DNA from: Zanthoxylum bungeanum | Taxonomy: Eukaryota > Streptophyta > Magnoliopsida > Sapindales > Rutaceae | Assembly: GCA_019454045.1 (NCBI GenBank) | Contig: SKCR01015032.1 | Coordinates: 186,001 to 250,000 of the forward strand | DNA length: 64,000 nt | Direction of reading: 5' to 3' | Part shown: positions 8,118 through 20,067 of the stretch, in pieces | Position numbering within the stretch: the first letter of the stretch is position 1 | How the letters are laid out: each line of letters begins with the position of its first letter | The notes under the pieces: generated by a model | Seen by the model: the letters and a program-made list of their open reading frames with translations, nothing else | Databases searched by the model: none | Told to the model about the DNA's origin: nothing | Translations under genes and position numbers: made by a program

Positions 8118-11100
8118 CTATCTTTGCTGCTCTGGACTCTTGGCATCTGGAGTCTTACCTCTCCATATATGCTCGCACTTCCTGAAATACATGAATAAAA
8201 ATAAGTGAATGCTAAAAAATAAAATAAGGATCATTGAAAGCAAACAATGGTGAATTTATAATTGATGCAATGCATGATTAATATCTACAAAGGATTTATA
8301 AATTAAGACGGGGTATACAATAAAATCATGAATTTTATAAAATGAAAAGCAAATGCACAAGAATAGTACAATTTCAGTTCCTCTGTTCTTCTCTTGATGT
8401 CACTTGACCATAAGACCGGGTCAGTGGTCTTGGGTAAGGAATCTTGTTGTTGGGATATCTCCCTCAGCCACTGCTCCGCTTTATAGCACTCACTAATGAT
8501 CTGAACATGGAAAATGACATCATTGAAGAAATTATCCAGAATGGAATTACATATATTGTTTTCACTATGGCATTATAGTTACAATACCAATTCTCGCTTC
8601 TCAGTTGGAAGAGAACCAACAGCTGTCCGATACTCTACTATGCATTGCAACAAATCTCTTGTAGCTTGTGCACGTGCTTCTCCATCTTTATATCGATTTT
8701 CAATTGGATCCACCAACTAGACAAAAACATTGGAACATAAAATGACGGAAAAGAAAGATTAAAGGGAAAACTTGAGATCCGGAAAAATGTCACTCACCTT
8801 CTTGAGATCCTCCAGTTTTGAGGCATAGGTGTTTACAGTTTCATCATCACCATCATCATAAAGCCACTCCTCTGTCTGCTGGAGGCTCCTGGATATACCT
8901 TCTCTCTCCTTATCTGATGCAAAGCTTCGATACGTGTTGAAAAGCTATTCAGAAATACAACATGGTATCAGAAGCCAGTACAAACACATGAAACCAGGAA
9001 CAAAAACTTTAACGAGTTTGATTAGAGTCAAGATTCTAAATTTTTATATATTTCACATCATTGAAAGTCGAAATCTTGAAATGACTCGACAACATGATTC
9101 GTAATCGTATATTTTCCACATCTACACCAGACATAATGAAACTTTAAAATGTTATTAGTTAAAAAAGTAGTGATATATGTACAAAGGGGTGACAAAAGGG
9201 TGTAAAAAATTAATTATAAAGTACATGTACTATGCTGTTAAAAAGCATTTTTAAAAGCACAATACGTATACTTTATAATTAGTTTTTGTTACCCCTTTGT
9301 ACATTTATCATTTTTCTTACTTGAAAATATGAGTGATGCAGCTTAATTACATAGCCATCTGGCTGTGCATCACATAAATTTTATAAATGACATATTTCAT
9401 AAACACAGCTGAATACTATCACTGAGTTCTTAGATGCAGCAGAACTAACTGCAATCCTTGAGTGCATATGAAAATCAAATAAGTTTTGCTACACAATAAA
9501 GCAGGTTGATTCAAAATGTAATTTCTTTATAGATTGGGATGACGAAAATCTGTATTTTTGAAATGTCAATTTATACCTTATTCCGCATCTCATAGACATA
9601 TGATTCCAAGGCATTTTTCTTGTTTTTAGTTTGTTCCATATTTATGTCCTGTTGGGCCAACAGATGTTCTGTCTCTTTCGCCAGGGCAAGCTCAGGTTTG
9701 GTCATTCCACCATATATATTCTCACTGATTGATATATCAAGTCTCCTGCCGGCTTTATCTCTTACCAAATTGTCAGCCTGCATGAAACACAGATTACATA
9801 ATACTTCTACTCCAATGTCTTGTTCCCTAAGAATCCTCAAAAATAAATTCTACTCCTAAGAATTTCTCGGCAACCAAAAATAAATTATAGGGAAATGTCC
9901 TCATGTGTCGACAATTTAAAGTTAAAATTATCAGATAAACAGAACTATTTCCTGTTCCCCTACACAGAGGAAGGTGAGAATCAAGTGATGAGATGCAGAA
10001 CCAGATCAATGCACAAGAACGAGAGATTGGCAGGAAACTTACCGAAGAATGAGATGATTTGGACTGTACAGAGGTGCTATCTTCCACATCTTCAACCGTT
10101 GTAGAGGAATCAACAGAAATAACTTCAGACTCCATTTTGTCCATTTTTGAATGAGCATTGTGCTTTGTAACTGGATTGTTTCCATGACTTTCGATCAACT
10201 GAAAAGTAATAAATGTACATCATATGGTAAACACTCCAAGAAATTGAAGACTTAGCAAGATGACAGATGAAAATGAAACTTCTTACTTACCCAAGCTGAC
10301 TCAACAGTGACAATCCCATGGAGATTTAATTTAACTGTGACTTTAACCCTTGCGTTTTCATTGTGAGATCCTTGAAAAGGGCCAATCTACATAAGCAATG
10401 ACTCAGGAACTAAGAAACCACTGTAATCCACTCATAAAAGTTACATCCAATACTATGAGTAGCACAATGGATATCCGAATGACATATATAAATTGAATAA
10501 CGGAGATACTTGTAAGCACTCCTGCATGTCTTTACCTATGAAAAAAGTGAAACAACTCCAAATCTCTTCAAATTACAGTATTACACTTACAGTGAAGCAA
10601 CTAATTTTTGAAGATACACCAGGTGGCAATTCATTTGGATCTGTGTAGAATAATTCCAAGTGGAACAAACTACTCCGCTGAAGTGTCAAAACTTTAACAC
10701 TTGGAATGGGCTGGCCTTTAGGAAACACTACACTGGGATTTGATCCTGTGCAAATTGGACCTTCATCTGATGAGATCCCTATGGAGAAAGGATTACAATC
10801 TTGAACCTGCACAAGACCATGAATTAATATTACCAAAAAAGTCAATGATTTGCATATGCAAGAACATGCAGAAGGGCAAAAACAAACTTTTATGTTTATA
10901 CTAATGGAGAATATAGGGGAAGATGAAAGGAGTTTCTGCAAACAACATAATCAGATTTGAGGCTGAATAGCTGACAATTTTCTGAAAATTACTTGCACTA
11001 AGCACAAGATTAGTTACAAGTTTTCAAAGATTCGTTCAGTTTTCAACCAAAAAGTGCAAGAAAAAGGAGCAGTTCAAATTTTAGTGCTTATTTATAACAA

Positions 11101-12644
11101 GAGCTGTATACCATTTTCACACTTTGGCTCCACATAACTTCTAGGCAATGTTCAGGAAATTCTCTTAACATAAGAGACACGTAACTGTTGCCACAACGGA
11201 AAGGTCAATAATTAAATTTCTTCTTAAGTACATCATTTTCTTTACTTCATAATATGTCAATAAATTGGGGGAAGTTATAAATGAAAAACACAGTGAGTGG
11301 TCAATAGTTCTTAAGCTTAAAGCAAAGCAAATTTCATTTTTTCTCTTAAGTGATTTGACTGTCATTGTGACCTTTAAGTAATTAACATGTCCATGACCTA
11401 AGAGTAAGAAAAAACCAACAACATACAATTGACTGGCAAAAGCAGGCCAAGAACTGATAATTATTTCCAAATACCTCATATTCTCTGACCCGGAAAGCTG
11501 GACTGAGCATTGCACACTGGAGTGCACATCCACGTGCCACACTTTCACTTCCATTCAGTGACCGCCTGGGTTCTCTCCCAAATAAAGAAGCTAGCAATCT
11601 AGTAATGGCTGGTATCCTCGACCCAGACCCGACAACCTCGACAGAATGGATATGGTCCACATCCAAGCCAGCATCAGCTAAAGCTTTTCTACAAGGAAAA
11701 GCGATCCTCTCCATTAATCCTGAAGCAAGCCCCTCAAACTCTTCCCTCTTAATAAAACCTTTAACATCTTTCTCATCCATCAAACACTCAATATTTAAAG
11801 GCGCCTCAGCGTTTGCACTTAGAACCTTCTTCAACTTCTCACATGCGGCCCTTAACCTAAAACATGACCTGACATTAGAGTACACATTTATATTGTACCG
11901 CTCCTTAAACTGTGCTGCAAAATAACCAAACAACACATCATCAAAGTCTCTCCCTCCCAAACTGCTATCAAAAGCATGTGACAGAACCTTCATATGCCCA
12001 GCTTTAAACAATACAATGGAGACCTGCGTATCAGAATGACCAATGTCAACAAATGCAACATAAGATTTTCCCCCATCAGCAAAATCTGTTTTATAAATTC
12101 CGTAACCAAGAGCAGTTGCAGTACAGTCATGTATCAATCTAAAAGGCCTCAATCCAGCAATAGAAGCAGCATTCAAATACTCTCGTCTCTGCAAATCTGT
12201 AAAGTATGATGGAACCCCAATAACACAATCGACAACAGGCATTTCCAAATTTTTCTCTGCAACTCCTTTCAAATGTGCAAAGAGCATCCCCATAATCTGA
12301 ACAGGGCAAAACGTATGTGTCTCACCCAAGTATTTCAACTTAATACTAATGCCACCATCTGGGCTTTGACAAGATTCAAATGGTAACATCATCAGCTCCT
12401 TTTGAACAACAGGGTCCTCAAATCTCCTACCAATCAGTCTCTTCACTTGAGATACTGTGGATTTAGGTTGCATCATTGCAGATGCAGCACCAGCAGACCC
12501 AATAAACCGCTGCTTCTCCCCAAAACATACAATGCCCGGAGTTTCACGATTTGACTCCTCATTCAACAACACATCAACACCCCGATGCTTCACTGTGGCA
12601 ATAACACAGTTTTCATTTCCAATGTCAAATCCCACCACACTCAT
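8118..12644 (-). CDS. HSP70-16: Heat shock 70 kDa protein 16-like (Hsp110/SSE-class chaperone)
   Basis: Nine coding exons, all GT-AG: 12644-11475, 10806-10591, 10386-10291, 10198-10043, 9777-9577, 8944-8798, 8716-8588, 8500-8370, 8181-8118. They join in frame to 769 residues; Arabidopsis HSP70-16 is about 763. Start ATG 12642-12644 gives MSVVGFDIGNENCVIA, the diagnostic Hsp110-type phosphate-1 loop in place of canonical DLGTT. The ATPase domain (1-~385) keeps phosphate-2 (VDIGHSDTQVS, ~199), GGRDFD (~230) and the adenosine loop (VVGSGSRIP, ~337). A divergent substrate-binding part (~391-495), an acidic linker (~510-545) and a helical tail with NALESYVYEMRNK and EEWLYDDGDDE follow. Family role: nucleotide-exchange factor/holdase for Hsp70 in cytosol or nucleus. 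The first exon-exon junctions fall between codons; only the last splits one. The last intron has a weak donor, GTACTATT. The C-terminus ends SPEQQR and lacks the usual EELD-like end of cytosolic Hsp70s. Confidence 0.95.
9160..9322. mobile_element. MITE inside intron 5 of the HSP70-16-like gene
   Basis: An inverted repeat pairs TGATATATGTACAAAGGGG at the left with a right arm whose reverse complement is TGATAAATGTACAAAGGGG. Similarity continues inward through 'taattataaagta'. The ~160-bp element lies wholly within the 632-bp intron 8945-9576, so it does not disturb coding. It is a different family from the MITEs at 5760 and 6453. Confidence 0.65.
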
Positions 12645-13300
12645 TTTAATCCACCAAGAGCATATATCTTACAAAACAATAATTACAATAAAAAACGACT
12701 ATGAAACACCTAAACGACTTCTCCCTTTTGCTTTCTTCTCTTCCCCACAATCTAAAACAATTCTGTTCTCTATGTCAAAACCAAGAGCTGCATCAAAGAA
12801 AAGCCACATTCAGAAGAATATTACTGTAGATATCATCTAAATTCTAAAAAGAAATCACATTCTATGCATCAGTCCATAATGCTTTGTTCCAATAAAACAG
12901 AGTATACATGCCAACAAAATAACAACAAACCATCCAAATTCATTCATTCATTAACTATCAATTTAAGAAAATAAAAACCCTCTTCTCAGTTAATCTGACA
13001 TGACCATTTCACTCAAAGGGGGTTAACAAATTATAAAAACAATGAAAATAAGAAGTTATTGATCAAGTTTTACAAAAACATGAACTTTGAAGGTGATGAG
13101 AAACGTAGTACCTTGTAATATTTTTTTAAAAAAAAAAAGAAGAAGAAGAAGAAGAGGAGGAAGCAAAAGCAATGCATTCAATGATGAAGAGACGAAACAA
13201 ATGAAGCTGAAACGCAAACCTTAGAATTGAAGACAAGTGAAGTGGTGGTAACGAGACAAATTCTCTCCTATTTGCTCGCTTAAGCAGATATCACATATCT
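12645..13300 (-). promoter_or_regulatory. 5' leader of the HSP70-16-like gene with a probable leader intron
   Basis: On the minus strand a good acceptor (TTTTCTTTGATGCAG, ending at 12788) precedes a 143-base untranslated stretch running to the ATG. A plausible donor, TCTAAG|GTTTGC, is at 13219/13220, giving a 432-bp leader intron (12788-13219); an alternative donor (ACAAG|GTACTACG) lies near 13111. The intron contains a (GAA)n tract around 13139-13155. Transcription start is probably near 13270-13320. I see no convincing TATA box or heat-shock element. Confidence 0.45.
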
Positions 13301-13423
13301 GTCCTCGAGAAGAAAACTTTCACACGTTGGGTGGGTATTATTAGAATTTGATAAACAAACAAGGGGCTTAACGATAATCACACTTTTTACACTAAGGTTC
13401 ACCCGTACAATATTGATTTTGGA

Positions 13424-13715
13424 CCACTTTACTTTTTTTTCTCTTCTTATTTTTTATTGTCCTATTATTTTACATAAAAAATTATTAAAATTAAATCGTA
13501 TGTCACATTTTATTAAATAATAACATTAGAAAAATAAAAAGAGATAATGAAAGAAAAAAATAAAGAAAGAATCCTAATTTATCTGTTTTATCCCTTTTAC
13601 GACACTTGTTCCTTTTATTATTATAAAAATATTTCAACCATTTATTAAAATTATTATTTTTCATTGATTATAAAGGGAAAATAACGAATATATTAATAGA
13701 CAAATTATAAAAGTG
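13424..13715. repeat. Dispersed repeat 'D', copy 1
   Basis: About 290 bp starting CCACTTTACTTTTT and ending near AAAAGTG is repeated in direct orientation at 39376-39703 with high identity, including 'aaattaaatcgtatgtcaca' and 'tcccttttacgacacttgtt'. It is AT-rich, non-coding, and has no obvious inverted ends. This copy lies just upstream of the HSP70-16-like gene. Confidence 0.8.
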
Positions 13716-14400
13716 TTTCTTCAAAAACACTTATTACTCCACACACAAAGGTAAACAAATCCATAAATTCATCTATGGTATATCCTTGAGTATTTGTTAC
13801 ATACTCCTCTCTCAATGATCTATGATCCCAAAATTCTTTTAATTTTATTTTAATTTTTTTAAAAAAATAAAATAAAAGAAAAAACAAATGCATTTACTTT
13901 CGTCATGGCCCCATATTTAGTCTCATCTACATTGTCATCTAGTGAGATATGCCATATAATTCAATCTTAACTATCTATATTTTTATGTATATCTGAACAA
14001 CTGTTAATGGGCATTGTGGAAAAAAAAAACCATTATGAATGGGAAATCATTGGAGTCAGTGATAGGGACAATAAGTCGTGATTAAGAAAACGGTACCAAA
14101 TATATCTCTAGAAAGATCAGAAGTGATTTAGAGTTGTATCAAGATCTTTCAGAAAAAAAGATTCTCATTTGAAGAGTGCATGACCGCATAGATAAGCTCA
14201 CACTAAACCGTCAATTTCCAATTCAGGATTATATTATTTTATCTTCACTTCTTGTCTTTGCTTCCAACTCTCCCACCCTTCTATCTTCTTTAAAACTCCA
14301 AGCTAAATAAGAGATTGCACATTTTCATACGGATTTTCATAGGAAAATTCTTAGACTTAGAAATAACCACCAAGAGTTTTAGTGAAATAAAAAATGGGAT
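13716..14400. other. No recognisable gene
   Basis: AT-rich spacer between repeat D copy 1 and the TRIM-like LTR. A 62-codon minus-strand frame at 13705-13893 is dominated by Phe/Lys low-complexity sequence and is not supported as a gene. Confidence 0.4.
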
Positions 14401-14535
14401 TGTTGAGGAAAATATCACATATTGTTTGAAAAGTGATATAGTTAAATGAATATAAACATAAGGAAACTATCAATTTTTAAGGTAGTTTTTGGGTTGAATT
14501 AGGGCCAATGAATTTCAAAATGGCATCAGAGCCAG
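14401..14535 (+). mobile_element. TRIM-type short LTR with primer-binding site
   Basis: A 117-bp LTR-like segment (14401-14517) starts TGTTGAGGAAAATATCACAT and ends AATGAATTTCA. It is followed by TGGCATCAGAGCC at 14521, one mismatch from the initiator-Met tRNA primer-binding motif TGGTATCAGAGCC. The phrase 'gggttgaattagggccaatg' before the LTR end is characteristic of plant TRIM/copia short LTRs. The rest of the element and its second LTR are not seen; the copia LTR beginning at 14632 may have cut it. Confidence 0.6.
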
Positions 14536-14631
14536 ATTCATGCATGAGTGAGCCCACACTATCTACCCTCGTGACACATACCATATCCACAATACCTACC
14601 CATGTTAAATGAACCAGGTAAAATATTGTTG

Positions 14632-14964
14632 GAATGTATGCCCTAGTGCATTATGTAATATGTAAACGAAGTTATTATAATATATATAAATGATGTATTT
14701 TCATTTATCAACCTGTTTATTTTAAATCGCATATTGTAAAGTGTCATGCATACACGTGATTACTAATGTGTTTTCAGACTTAATGTGTGAGTATCATACA
14801 TGAGAGGATTTAAGTATGAAATTAGTAGTTTGTAGAGAGTAAACAAAGACAGATACTTTGTTTGTGATTTATCAACAACTGCGGTCCATTTCATAATTGT
14901 ATGATGACCTTGATCCGGGAATGTTCATGTGGTAACATGGGAATGAAGGCATCTTAAATGATGT
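14632..14964 (+). mobile_element. Copia LTR 'A', left part (split by a 24-kb insertion)
   Basis: Begins TGTTGGAATGTATGCCCTAG. It matches the first ~330 bp of the copia 3' LTR at 60361, including 'gtttattttaaatcgcatat' and 'cagacttaatgtgtgag'. Similarity stops at 14964 and resumes at 39067, where 'cgatcatata' continues exactly as in the 60.7-kb copy. No internal region is attached, so it is probably a solo or truncated LTR. Confidence 0.85.
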
Positions 14965-16142
14965 TGTAACATCCCCCTCCTCGGAGATGCTACCAGTAAG
15001 GAATAAACTAGCATATCCCCCTGAGCCTCTGACAATCTGACTCTGATCAACTCTACCGATCTCATCTCAAATACAAACTCATACGTGGGACCATTGCCCA
15101 ACTCAATAATACCAAATAAATGTAATTCAGAACTCTTAACTATATACTCAAAGATACATTTTTGTACACCTCTGTTCATAGACACTTTTATCTCATTACA
15201 AGACTTATACATTACTAATGTCTGACATATAACTTTACTTGACACTTACTGTGCCGAAACTCTATACATGACCTAGTGGACCAAACACTCTAGTGACTGT
15301 CATCAGTATCCATCTTCTCGAGCTTGTCCTCCGAGTAACCTGTAAAACAGAAACACTGGGAGTTGGGGGATTAGATCGTTTGAACGACCTAGTGAGTGGA
15401 TAGTTTAAGACAGAAACTAAAATGCTTTTTGAAAATTCATGGTTCTAAAATCAAATATATCTCAAGGAAATAATCTTTTCTGAAATCTCTTTCCTTATCT
15501 GAAAAAAAAATTTCTTTCTGGAAAACTTTTCTAAAAAACTGCTTTTTGTCTGTGAATCTCTAAAATTCTCATAAAACAGTTTCTTTTGAAAACTCTTTCT
15601 TAAAACCATCTTTTCTGAAAGTCTATCTCTGAAAATCTATTTCTGAAAATTTGTATATCAAAAATTTGTATCTGAATATCTGGAACATGGGGCGTTACAT
15701 CTTGTCGTCCCCCATACGCATAATCTGGTGGTCTTGAGGCGTTACGTCTCGCCGTCCCCCAAGCCACGGAACTAGAGCGGGGTCGGATCTATACTACCCT
15801 CGTGACTCAGAATCTGGGATCTAGGGGCATATGTCATCCCTAGTCCTGAACTACGTGTGCACACGATATATGTGTCTGTCAATTCCATATCTATGTCAAG
15901 TTACATCTAAGGTGAGTTTTTCCCTCATGCCTCCAAAAATCATAAAACTCATGCTTTTAAAATCAATTCTTTCTGAAATATGCTCTTTCTTAAAACAACT
16001 GAAAATAAATCTGGCTAACGCCCTATGTGCTTAAAAAGTAAGTCTGACATCAAAATAATTAAATAAAATCAATTTGAGAAAAGAGGTCCGCTCATAGATT
16101 TTAGGATCTGAATGGTATTACTTCGCTTTGTCGAATAATATT

Positions 16143-19100
16143 TGTTGCAAGATTATCATACCGCAAGTATATGGTTTCAAGTTTTAGTAAAAGATAAGTA
16201 TGAGTGTCGAACCCACATGGATTGTAATCAAATTCTCACTAAGTACTATAATTGATAAACTTAAATTTATTTAGAAAATAATTTAAAATAAGCTAAATTA
16301 AAACAAAAAACTAAATAAGCGATAAATCTAAACGTTAAATTTAGAAAAGACCAAGATGAGATAGATTCTAGAGTCTAATTTCACCTAGCTATTTGTTGGA
16401 TAATTATGACCCATATCATTACTATTTGTACAGAACATGGTGTCGTTGTACAAATAAACTATGTGACAAAGGAAATTGCTCTTTTATCATTTGTAATTAG
16501 ATTACCAAGATATATAAATGATAAAAGTCCATATGATTAGTACCAGATTAATAAGATATGAGACAATATTAATCCACTAAGATTTAATCATTAAATATCT
16601 CTAGTCGTAGTATTATTGAGACTGGACATCGATAATGCGGAATAGACTAGTATTGCACATGTGCGCGTTGTGGGAGCATAACAACATAGTTCTCATATAT
16701 TTAAGTATTGGATACTTATGCAAGTGTGATAGGAGGTTGTGTCTACCGATGGTACGGGAACAGTTTCGCTCTGGATAGACCCATCGGAATCCCATTGGTA
16801 GTATGACTATGTGTCTATGGGAATCCGAATCAGGGTAGGTGTATTTGGTCTTAACCTGAGACTTGCATCGCTAATACTTGCGACAATCAGTATACTTTGG
16901 TTTTGGTCATCCGGGGCTTTAACAGGTTCTGTGTACGCCTCTTCTGGGTATACTGAGAGTCGTAGTGTATTGGATGTGATGTGATGTCAAGATGGAAGTA
17001 TCACTCCAGTCATATGGAGATGATGATCACGCAAGATACGGAACTAGTACTCTTAAGTACTGCAGTCATCGGGATAATATGACTAGGTCATGATTATCCG
17101 ATTATAGAGACTAGTTACCAGAGATCCGATATATGCTTCGTACGGGGCAGACACAATTTCAGCCCTAGGCCTAGCATGTGATATCGATACTGGATCACAA
17201 TACGCAATACTACGTATACTACGCCTGACATAGATTATATATTCCTTAAAGAATATTTCTGGAGAATTGGGTAGGCACGGTGCTTTGCTAGAAGCCAATC
17301 ATGTCTTGTAAATCGGTAAGAACGTGGTACCGGGTACGCACATGTTCGGATAGTCCGACGACCGGATTTACTGCCAATATATTCAGGGATCTCATGGGTC
17401 GCTTCCCAAAGATTCACCGATGACGTATGACTCGAACATAATTAATTTAGGATTAATTATAAGAGAGAGAAAATTAATCTATGATTAATTGCGGAAAGAT
17501 TTTATCTGGGATAAAATTCTATTTGTAGAGAGAGAACGATTAATTCGGAATTAATCGATAAAATAATATATTCGATATTTTAAATGAAATTAGATTTCAT
17601 AATGGAATTAAAATTGGATTTTAATTCGGACGAACGAATTAATTTAGAATTAATTCGCGAGCGACTTTAATAGTAATTTTGCTAGGCATTTTTATTTAAT
17701 TAAATTTGATTTAATTAAGTTGCAACTGAAAATTCGTTAATTCGGAATTAACGAACCCGAGGCCGGAATGTGTTTGCGGGCCCACTCGGATTTTGAATCA
17801 AAGTGGGGCCCACATCAAGTCACATCACATGTCATTCTCATCACTTTATGTTGATGGAATTATGTAGTGGTTGATGGCTTGATTTACACATTTCATTATT
17901 TTATTATGAAAAAAGTGAAAGACATTTACCAACTTGGATTTGGTATTAGGTCTTTTGATTTTTTGAAAATCATTTTACACTTCACTCATTTTTCTTTTCT
18001 CTCTTCTCCATGCCTTGGGCGTGAAACTCCTCCCAATTTTCTCTCATCTTGGGCGTGAACCTAGGGTTCTTGTTACTTGATTTTTGCTTCAAAAATCTTA
18101 AGTGCTAGCACACAAAAGGGGTCATTCAAAGGTGTTAAGGAAACCTATCCCTTGAGTTTGGAATTCAAGAATCAAAGCTTGGAGTTCAACATACAATAAA
18201 AGGAGGAGCTTGGAGCACTACACAAATGAGCAATTTTTTGAAATCCTACATCCTTATTGCCGATCAATGTGAGTACTTTTTCCACAACTTACTTTGATTA
18301 TTCACACAAATTTTATGCTTAATTGATCTTGGACATGTTCTTAGAGAACCCAACATTATCCCCAATGTATTTGCCATGCCATTCAATTCTTATTCAGTTG
18401 TATTGTTTATAAGTCAAGAACCCTAAATTATTCTAACTCCCTCTCCCGAGTGCCGAGTAAATATATTATCAATTACAGACTTTGATATCCCTATAAAAAT
18501 CTAGTAATTAACAATTCATTATGTTCTCTGATTCCTTGTTAATGACTTCAAATGGATTATAGATTCTCTCGAACTCTACAAATCTCATAGGTTATATTCT
18601 CTGGATCCTATTCAAAATCCTATCTCCCGAGCGATAGATTCTTAACATTCATCATCTTAATTTGTGGCCAACAAACTAGAAGCATTAAACACAATAGAAT
18701 ATAAATAAACTGAATTAAAACTTCATAAAAATCAAATTGGCAAACAACACATAGGTTCAAACATTGGCTACATAATCCTCTAGAATAATAGAGTTAGTTC
18801 ATGACTAAGGATAATAACAATTAAAATAATGTCATGAACATATTAGAAATCATTAGAGTTTTAAGAAAGAAACTAGATGATAAAATCTGAATCGAATCCC
18901 TTCGTCTTCGGGCTTCTGTCACAGTTTCGCGACGCCAAATCCTCAGGAATTTCTATGTGGAGATGCTGGTGGGGCATCGCAACGCCACCTCATTTTTCAG
19001 GATGAGTATTTTCTGTGCATTTAGCCTTCCCGCGTACTTTTGTTGCGTCTGTAAGGTCCCAAAACAAGTTCATTTGTCCCAAGATCCATGTTCCAATACT

Positions 19101-19210
19101 TCTTATCAATAAAACATAAAAAAACTATAAAAATACATTAAATGGCATGGAATCTAACAAAATAGTAAGCTAAGAATGCATGAATATGTGGGTATAAACT
19201 GCAGTTATCA
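16143..19210 (-). mobile_element. Solo LTR 'B' inside the gypsy 3' LTR
   Basis: Ends are TGTTGCAAG…GTTATCA (plus), with a 5-bp target duplication ATATT at 16138-16142 and 19211-19215. On the minus strand it starts TGATAACTGCAGTTTATACC and is homologous to the plus-strand LTR at 54761, which starts TGATAAGTGTGGTTTATACC. Matching blocks include the 'tctcccgagcgatagattc' region, equivalent to 'ctcgagagatgag' near 55606. It is interrupted by a copia solo LTR at 16394-18355; the two remaining pieces sum to ~1.1 kb. No internal domain is attached, so it is a recombination-derived solo LTR. Confidence 0.85.
16394..18355 (+). mobile_element. Solo copia LTR 'C', inserted in LTR B
   Basis: Begins TGTTGGATAATTATGACCCA and ends GAGAACCCAACA, ~1.96 kb. 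It is homologous, in opposite orientation, to the LTRs of the copia element at 20068-31337, which start TGTTGGACAATTATGACCC on the minus strand. Shared features include 'gtacagaacatggtg', 'caaatgataaaagagc'-type blocks and the 'aattaattcgcgagcgactt' region. Flanks CTATT and TTATC are an imperfect 5-bp duplication (3 of 5 match). It contains only LTR sequence. Confidence 0.85.
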
Positions 19211-19299
19211 ATATTGCGGTTCCTGTGATTATCTATAATCGAGAACTCAATTAGAATATAAGGTTGTGAAACATTATTTATAATTAGACTAAGTTTCTC

Positions 19300-19402
19300 A
19301 ATTTAATACATCTATAAACATCACACAATGTATTATACTTGCGACTTGTCAATTCACTACATCTATAAACATCACACAATGTATTATACTTGCGACTTGT
19401 CA
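19300..19402. repeat. Short tandem duplication within the gypsy 3' LTR
   Basis: The segment 'catctataaacatcacacaa…tgcgacttgtca' occurs twice in succession, about 56 bp apart. The partner LTR (near 37720-37775) has it once, so the duplication happened after insertion. Confidence 0.75.
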
Positions 19403-20067
19403 TAAAGCGTGTATATGTGTCGATACAAAACCCTTAGGATGGCCTCTATCATTTTAAAGTTAAATGTGAAATGGAATGAAATTGTTTCTGCCTCGTATCG
19501 CAATGTTGGGTCTGACGCGTCGCGAAGCCCAAGTAAACAGACTCAGGCAGAGAGCATGCTTTGTTTCGTGTTGCGATACTAGACGTTGCGTGCAACGACT
19601 CTCACCAGATCAAACCCAAGGCAGAGCCTCTCCTTATTACGCATCGCGAAGTCAAATGTTGAGTGTCGCGACACTGCGACAATCAAGCGTGAGGTAGTAA
19701 GCTTCTGATTCTTACGTTTCGCGATGCTGAGTGTTGGGCGTCACGACGCTAGGCCAATTTCAGGGCCTAACATCAACTCTTCAAGAACATACTCCATAAT
19801 AGACCCAACACCCTCATCTTCATTCATGTTAAATCAACTATCCATATTCAAATTATCACAATTCTATCATTCTATCATCATCACAACATCAAATTCCAAA
19901 AACCTCAATTTACTCATCCTTTAGAGTTTCCTAATTTGTGGATTTCTCAAAATTCTATTTTTCTTAACACCAAAACCATATAAACAACATCATTCACAAC
20001 TTAACAACACTAATTTATCATCCAATCATCAAAACATTAATATTTCAAATTTGGGTCAAGTCCTCTT

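Noticed and set aside
11165..11554. 129-codon minus-strand frame and the run-on of the HSP70 frame to 11382
   Set aside because: These read into intron 1. Homology to HSP70-16 stops exactly at EYE|GT (11475) and resumes at 10806.
13260..13420. Heat-shock elements upstream of the HSP70-16-like gene
   Set aside because: GAA and TTC triplets occur (for example near 13308-13320), but not with the required two-base spacing of nGAAnnTTCn.
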